The notes under the pieces were generated by a model. That model did no database searches. It worked only from the letters and a program-made list of their open reading frames with translations, and was not told where the DNA came from. Source: Afipia sp. (GTDB taxonomy: Bacteria; Pseudomonadota; Alphaproteobacteria; Rhizobiales; Xanthobacteraceae). From it: 64,000 nucleotides of DNA. Of the stretch, positions 61,034 to 64,000 are shown in pieces; the first letter of the stretch is position 1, and every line of letters starts with the position of its first letter. The stretch lies in assembly GCA_024508675.1 (NCBI GenBank), contig JANINQ010000003.1, forward strand, positions 585,842 to 649,841, given 5' to 3'. The translations under genes and the position numbers were made by a program.

Positions 61034-61348
61034 ATGGCATGGTCAATGCTGTTTGTTGCGGGTTTGCTGGAAATCGGCTGGGCAATCGGCCTGAAATATA
61101 CCGATGGTTTCACAAGGCTCGTGCCGTCGGTACTTACGATTGTGAGCATGGTTGCCAGCGTTGCCCTGCTCGGCCTGTCACTGAAAACACTGCCGGTCGG
61201 GACGGCCTATGCGGTCTGGACGGGGATCGGGTCGGTTGGAACCGCCATTCTCGGCATCTGGCTATTGGGCGATCCGGCGACCACGCTACGCCTCGTCTGC
61301 ATCGGCCTGATCGTAGCGGGGATTGTCGGCCTCAAGGTCGTCGCCTGA
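61034..61348 (+). CDS. SMR-family guanidinium exporter (SugE/Gdx)
   Basis: A 104-residue small multidrug resistance protein with four membrane helices. [22 protein letters not shown] at the N-terminus carries the key acidic residue (E13) that binds the cation, with the WAIGLKY pattern of the SugE/Gdx branch. [18 protein letters not shown] near residues 57-74 is the family core. It is preceded by a guanidine-II riboswitch, which supports guanidinium as substrate rather than broad drugs. It works as a dimer. Confidence 0.93.
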   Translation: MAWSMLFVAGLLEIGWAIGLKYTDGFTRLVPSVLTIVSMVASVALLGLSLKTLPVGTAYAVWTGIGSVGTAILGIWLLGDPATTLRLVCIGLIVAGIVGLKVVA

Positions 61349-61408
61349 GAGGTAATCAGCCGTCGCTCTTCGAGACGCGCAAGAGCGCGCACCGCAGGGT
61401 GACGGCCC

Positions 61409-62419
61409 TTAATTCCAGCCCGCCAGCGTGGTGGCGAAGTAGGTCACCGCGGCCACAAGCGCCGCGGCGGGGATCGTGAAGATCCAGGCCCAGACGATTG
61501 AGCCCGCCACGTTCCAGCGCACCGCCGACACGCGCCGCGCGGCACCGACACCGACAATCGCGCCGGTGATGGTGTGGGTCGTCGAGACCGGCACACCGAG
61601 GAATGTCGCGGCGAACAGCGTCGCCGCCCCACCCGTCTCGGCGCAGAAACCCTGCATCGGCGTCAGCTTGGTGATGCGCAGACCCATGGTGCGCACGATG
61701 CGCCAGCCACCCATCAGCGTGCCGAGCGCCATCGCCGCCTGACACGCGATCACCACCCAGAACGGCACGCTGAATTCGCCCCCAAGATAGCCCTGCGAAT
61801 AAAGCAGCACGGCAATGATGCCCATGGTTTTCTGCGCATCGTTGCCGCCATGGCCGAGCGAATAAAGCGAGGCCGAAGCGAACTGCAAAATCCGGAATGC
61901 ACGATCCACCGCGAAAGGCGTCGAACGCACGGATGCCCACGAGACGATTGCAGTCAGCACAAGCGCCAGCAGGAAACCGACCAGTGGCGACAGCACGATG
62001 GCGAGCAGCGTTTTCGACAGGCCGCTCCACACTGTCACCGAAATGCCGGCCTTCGCGATGCCCGCTCCCAGCAATCCGCCAATCAGCGCATGCGAGCTGC
62101 TCGACGGCATGCCGAGCCCCCAGGTGACGAGATTCCACACGATGGCGCCGATCAGCGCGGCAAAAATCACATGCGCGTCGATCACCTCGGGATGAATGAT
62201 CCCCGTGCCGATAGTCTGCGCCACGTGCAGGCCGAATACGGCGAAGGCGATGAAGTTGAAGAATGCCGCCCACGCCACAGCATATTGCGGCCGCAGCACG
62301 CGGGTCGAAACGATCGTAGCGATGGAGTTCGCGGCGTCGTGCAGGCCGTTCAGAAAGTCGAACAGCAGCGCGACGGCGATCAGTCCGACAAGGATGGGGA
62401 AAGCGAGCGAGGCATCCAC
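61409..62419 (-). CDS. pit: PiT-family inorganic phosphate transporter
   Basis: A 336-residue permease with about ten membrane helices for low-affinity uptake of metal-phosphate. The PiT signature repeats are present: FLNGLHDAANSIATIVSTRVL near residues 23-43 and SLGHGGNDAQKTMGII near 190-205, both with the conserved GxNDA-type motif, and GVPVSTTHTITGAIVG near 273. The DUF47 gene lies nine bases upstream on the same strand. Confidence 0.95.
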   Translation of the reverse strand: MDASLAFPILVGLIAVALLFDFLNGLHDAANSIATIVSTRVLRPQYAVAWAAFFNFIAFAVFGLHVAQTIGTGIIHPEVIDAHVIFAALIGAIVWNLVTWGLGMPSSSSHALIGGLLGAGIAKAGISVTVWSGLSKTLLAIVLSPLVGFLLALVLTAIVSWASVRSTPFAVDRAFRILQFASASLYSLGHGGNDAQKTMGIIAVLLYSQGYLGGEFSVPFWVVIACQAAMALGTLMGGWRIVRTMGLRITKLTPMQGFCAETGGAATLFAATFLGVPVSTTHTITGAIVGVGAARRVSAVRWNVAGSIVWAWIFTIPAAALVAAVTYFATTLAGWN

Positions 62420-62428
62420 GACGCGGCC

Positions 62429-63073
62429 CTAAACCTGTTCGATCACGATGCTATTGATCTCATTCGCGACGTCGTCGAAACGATCCGCGACCTTCTCCAG
62501 ATGCTTGTAGATTTCCGCGCCGACCACGAAATCCATCGCGCTGCCGTCGCGGTGCTTGAGGAACAGTTCCTTAAGGCCGATGTCGTTGAGGTCGTCGACC
62601 CGGCCCTCAAGGCGGGTAATTTCCTCGGTGAGCGCGGTCAGCGTGGTGACGTTATCCCCCATCGCCTGCATCAGCGGCACGGCGCGCCCGACAAGGTTGG
62701 CGCATTGAACAAGGATCGCGCCGATCTCGCGCATCGGCGGTTCGAACACCCGCACTTCGAACAGCATCACCGCCTTGGCGGTCTGCTGCATCTGGTCGAT
62801 GGCGTCGTCCATCGACGTGATCAGGTTCTTGATGTCGCCGCGGTCGAACGGCGTGATGAAAGTGCGGCGGACCGCAGTAAGAACTTCCCGCGTGATCAGA
62901 TCGGCGTCGTTCTCGAACTGGTTGACGCGCTGGCAGTAGACCGGGGTTTCTTCCCCGCCGCGCATCATCCCCTCCAGGGCTTCGGCGCCCTGCACCACCG
63001 CCTGGGAATGCCGGGCGAACAGGTCGAAAAACCGCTCCTCCCGCGGAAGCAGCTTGCGAAACCAGCCCAGCAT
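62429..63073 (-). CDS. DUF47 (PhoU-like) phosphate-transport accessory protein
   Basis: A 214-residue helical-bundle protein of the DUF47 family, distantly related to PhoU. Genes of this family usually lie beside pit and are thought to regulate or assist it. The start MLGWFRKLLPREERFFDLFARHSQ and LITSMDDAIDQMQQTAKAV near residue 84 are typical. Charged residues repeat along helices. It is co-directional with pit and nine bases from it. Confidence 0.92.
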   Translation of the reverse strand: MLGWFRKLLPREERFFDLFARHSQAVVQGAEALEGMMRGGEETPVYCQRVNQFENDADLITREVLTAVRRTFITPFDRGDIKNLITSMDDAIDQMQQTAKAVMLFEVRVFEPPMREIGAILVQCANLVGRAVPLMQAMGDNVTTLTALTEEITRLEGRVDDLNDIGLKELFLKHRDGSAMDFVVGAEIYKHLEKVADRFDDVANEINSIVIEQV

Positions 63074-63206
63074 GATCGTTCTCCGGCACGACAGAATTTG
63101 TCACATATCTGTCATAAACCGGCTGGCAGGCCAACAGCCAGAGACCGGCGCGAATACGCCGGTCCACTGTTTTGTCGAAACGGAAAAGAACCGTAAAATC
63201 TGACGG

Positions 63207-64000
63207 TTAGAGCGACCGCTTGAAGAAATAAGCGATTTCGCCGATGACGCCGCGACGGAAGGTAAGCACGCAGATCACAAAGATCGCGCCCTGAATCACC
63301 GTGACCCACTGGCCGAAGCCGGCCAGATACTGCTGCATGGCGATGATCACGAACGCACCTACCACCGGGCCGAACACGGTGCCGAGGCCGCCCACCAGCG
63401 TCATCAGCACCACTTCGCCGGACATGGTCCAGTGCACGTCGGTGAGCGAGGCGTTCTGCGCGACGAAGACCTTCACTGCCCCTGCCAGACCCGCCAGCGT
63501 GCCAGACAAGATGAAGGCCAGGAGCTTGTACTGGTCGGTCTTGTAGCCCAGCGAAATCGCGCGCTGCTCGTTCTCACGGATCGACTTGAGCACCTCGCCG
63601 AACGGCGAGTTGATGGCGCGGTAGATCACGAGGAAGCCAATCAGGAAGATGGCCAGCACGACATAATAGAGCGTCGTCGGCTTCGACAGGTCGAACACGC
63701 CGAACATCATGCCCTGCGGAATGCCCTGGATGCCGTCTTCACCGTGGGTGAACGGCGTCTGCAGATAGATGAAGAACAGAAGCTGCGACAGCGCGAGCGT
63801 GATCATCGCGAAGTAGATGCCCTGACGGCGGATCGCGATCAGGCCGGTCACGACACTCAGCGCGCATGCCGCCAGCATGCCGATGATGATCCCCAGTTCA
63901 GGCGAAAGCCCCCACACCTTCAGGGCGTGCGCGGACACATAGCCGGCAGTGCCGAGAAACATGGCGTGGCCGAACGACAGCAGGCCGCCATAGCCGATCA
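63207..64000 (-). CDS. livM: Branched-chain amino acid ABC transporter permease LivM, N-terminus cut by window edge
   Basis: Inner-membrane permease of a Liv-type ABC uptake system. Some 264 codons lie in the window; the frame stays open to the right edge (GYGGLLSFGHAMFLG), so the start is outside. The LivM signature region NSPFGEVLKSIRENEQRAISLGY, about 130 residues before the end, is the coupling loop for the ATPase. Several membrane helices follow. The partners livF, livG and livH would be upstream or downstream outside this window. Substrate may be amino acids, urea or amides. Confidence 0.93.
   Translation of the reverse strand, partial: IGYGGLLSFGHAMFLGTAGYVSAHALKVWGLSPELGIIIGMLAACALSVVTGLIAIRRQGIYFAMITLALSQLLFFIYLQTPFTHGEDGIQGIPQGMMFGVFDLSKPTTLYYVVLAIFLIGFLVIYRAINSPFGEVLKSIRENEQRAISLGYKTDQYKLLAFILSGTLAGLAGAVKVFVAQNASLTDVHWTMSGEVVLMTLVGGLGTVFGPVVGAFVIIAMQQYLAGFGQWVTVIQGAIFVICVLTFRRGVIGEIAYFFKRSL

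Noticed and set aside
61574..63196. 540-codon plus-strand frame opposite pit and the DUF47 gene
   Set aside because: It covers two real genes on the other strand and is Arg/His/Asp-rich, as shadow frames are.

Overview
The window is GC-rich, gene-dense chromosomal DNA from an alphaproteobacterium. Protein sequences and gene orders point to the Nitrobacteraceae (Bradyrhizobium, Rhodopseudomonas, Nitrobacter or Afipia type): fabD-fabG-acpP-fabF-mltG-yicC-gmk, rpsF-rpsR-DUF2232-rplI followed by dnaB-alr-radA-cvpA-purF, and lptG-lptD-surA-pdxA-rsmA. This placement is inference from familiarity with those genomes, not a database result. I see no integrase, transposase, prophage, CRISPR array or rRNA operon. 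Nearly all genes are housekeeping or ordinary accessory genes.

Layout. 0-3 kb: hdaA (partial) and a pgsA-like synthase, divergent from purM-purN, then a cold-shock gene. 3-10 kb: an autotransporter beta-domain protein, terC, ndk, two tandem small Gly/His-rich secreted proteins, an ABC-F ATPase and a lipoprotein. 10-20 kb: holC and pepA, then the LPS-export and outer-membrane block lptG-lptD-surA with pdxA-rsmA, and a zinc alcohol dehydrogenase. 20-32 kb: a spermidine-synthase-like protein and the fatty-acid cluster fabD/fabG/acpP/fabF/mltG/yicC/gmk, interrupted by divergent eutB-eutC. 32-35 kb: the rpsF-rpsR-DUF2232-rplI ribosomal block. 35-39 kb: a TetR/amidohydrolase/thioesterase operon, a CxxCH protein and cfa. 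39.3-49 kb: two tRNA-like genes, dnaB, alr, radA, cvpA and purF. 49-64 kb: a GNAT-methyltransferase fusion, der, yfgM, panB, a TctC-type binding protein, prfC, a guanidine-II riboswitch with its exporter, a PiT phosphate transporter with its DUF47 partner, and a partial livM.

The strongest non-coding calls are a guanidine-II (mini-ykkC) riboswitch ahead of a SugE/Gdx exporter at 60968-61016, a perfect alphaproteobacterial LexA box ahead of radA at 44765-44779, and a TetR palindrome at 36786-36802. Palindromic intergenic repeats of two families occur, one three times and one once.

The oddest features look like losses. lptF is missing from its expected place before lptG, leaving a 32-codon ORF that starts MGSID. 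A tRNA-Ser-like gene lacks about five bases of its anticodon arm, and the tRNA-Cys-like gene beside it departs from consensus at several normally fixed positions. I found no clear candidate for a wholly new multi-gene system.
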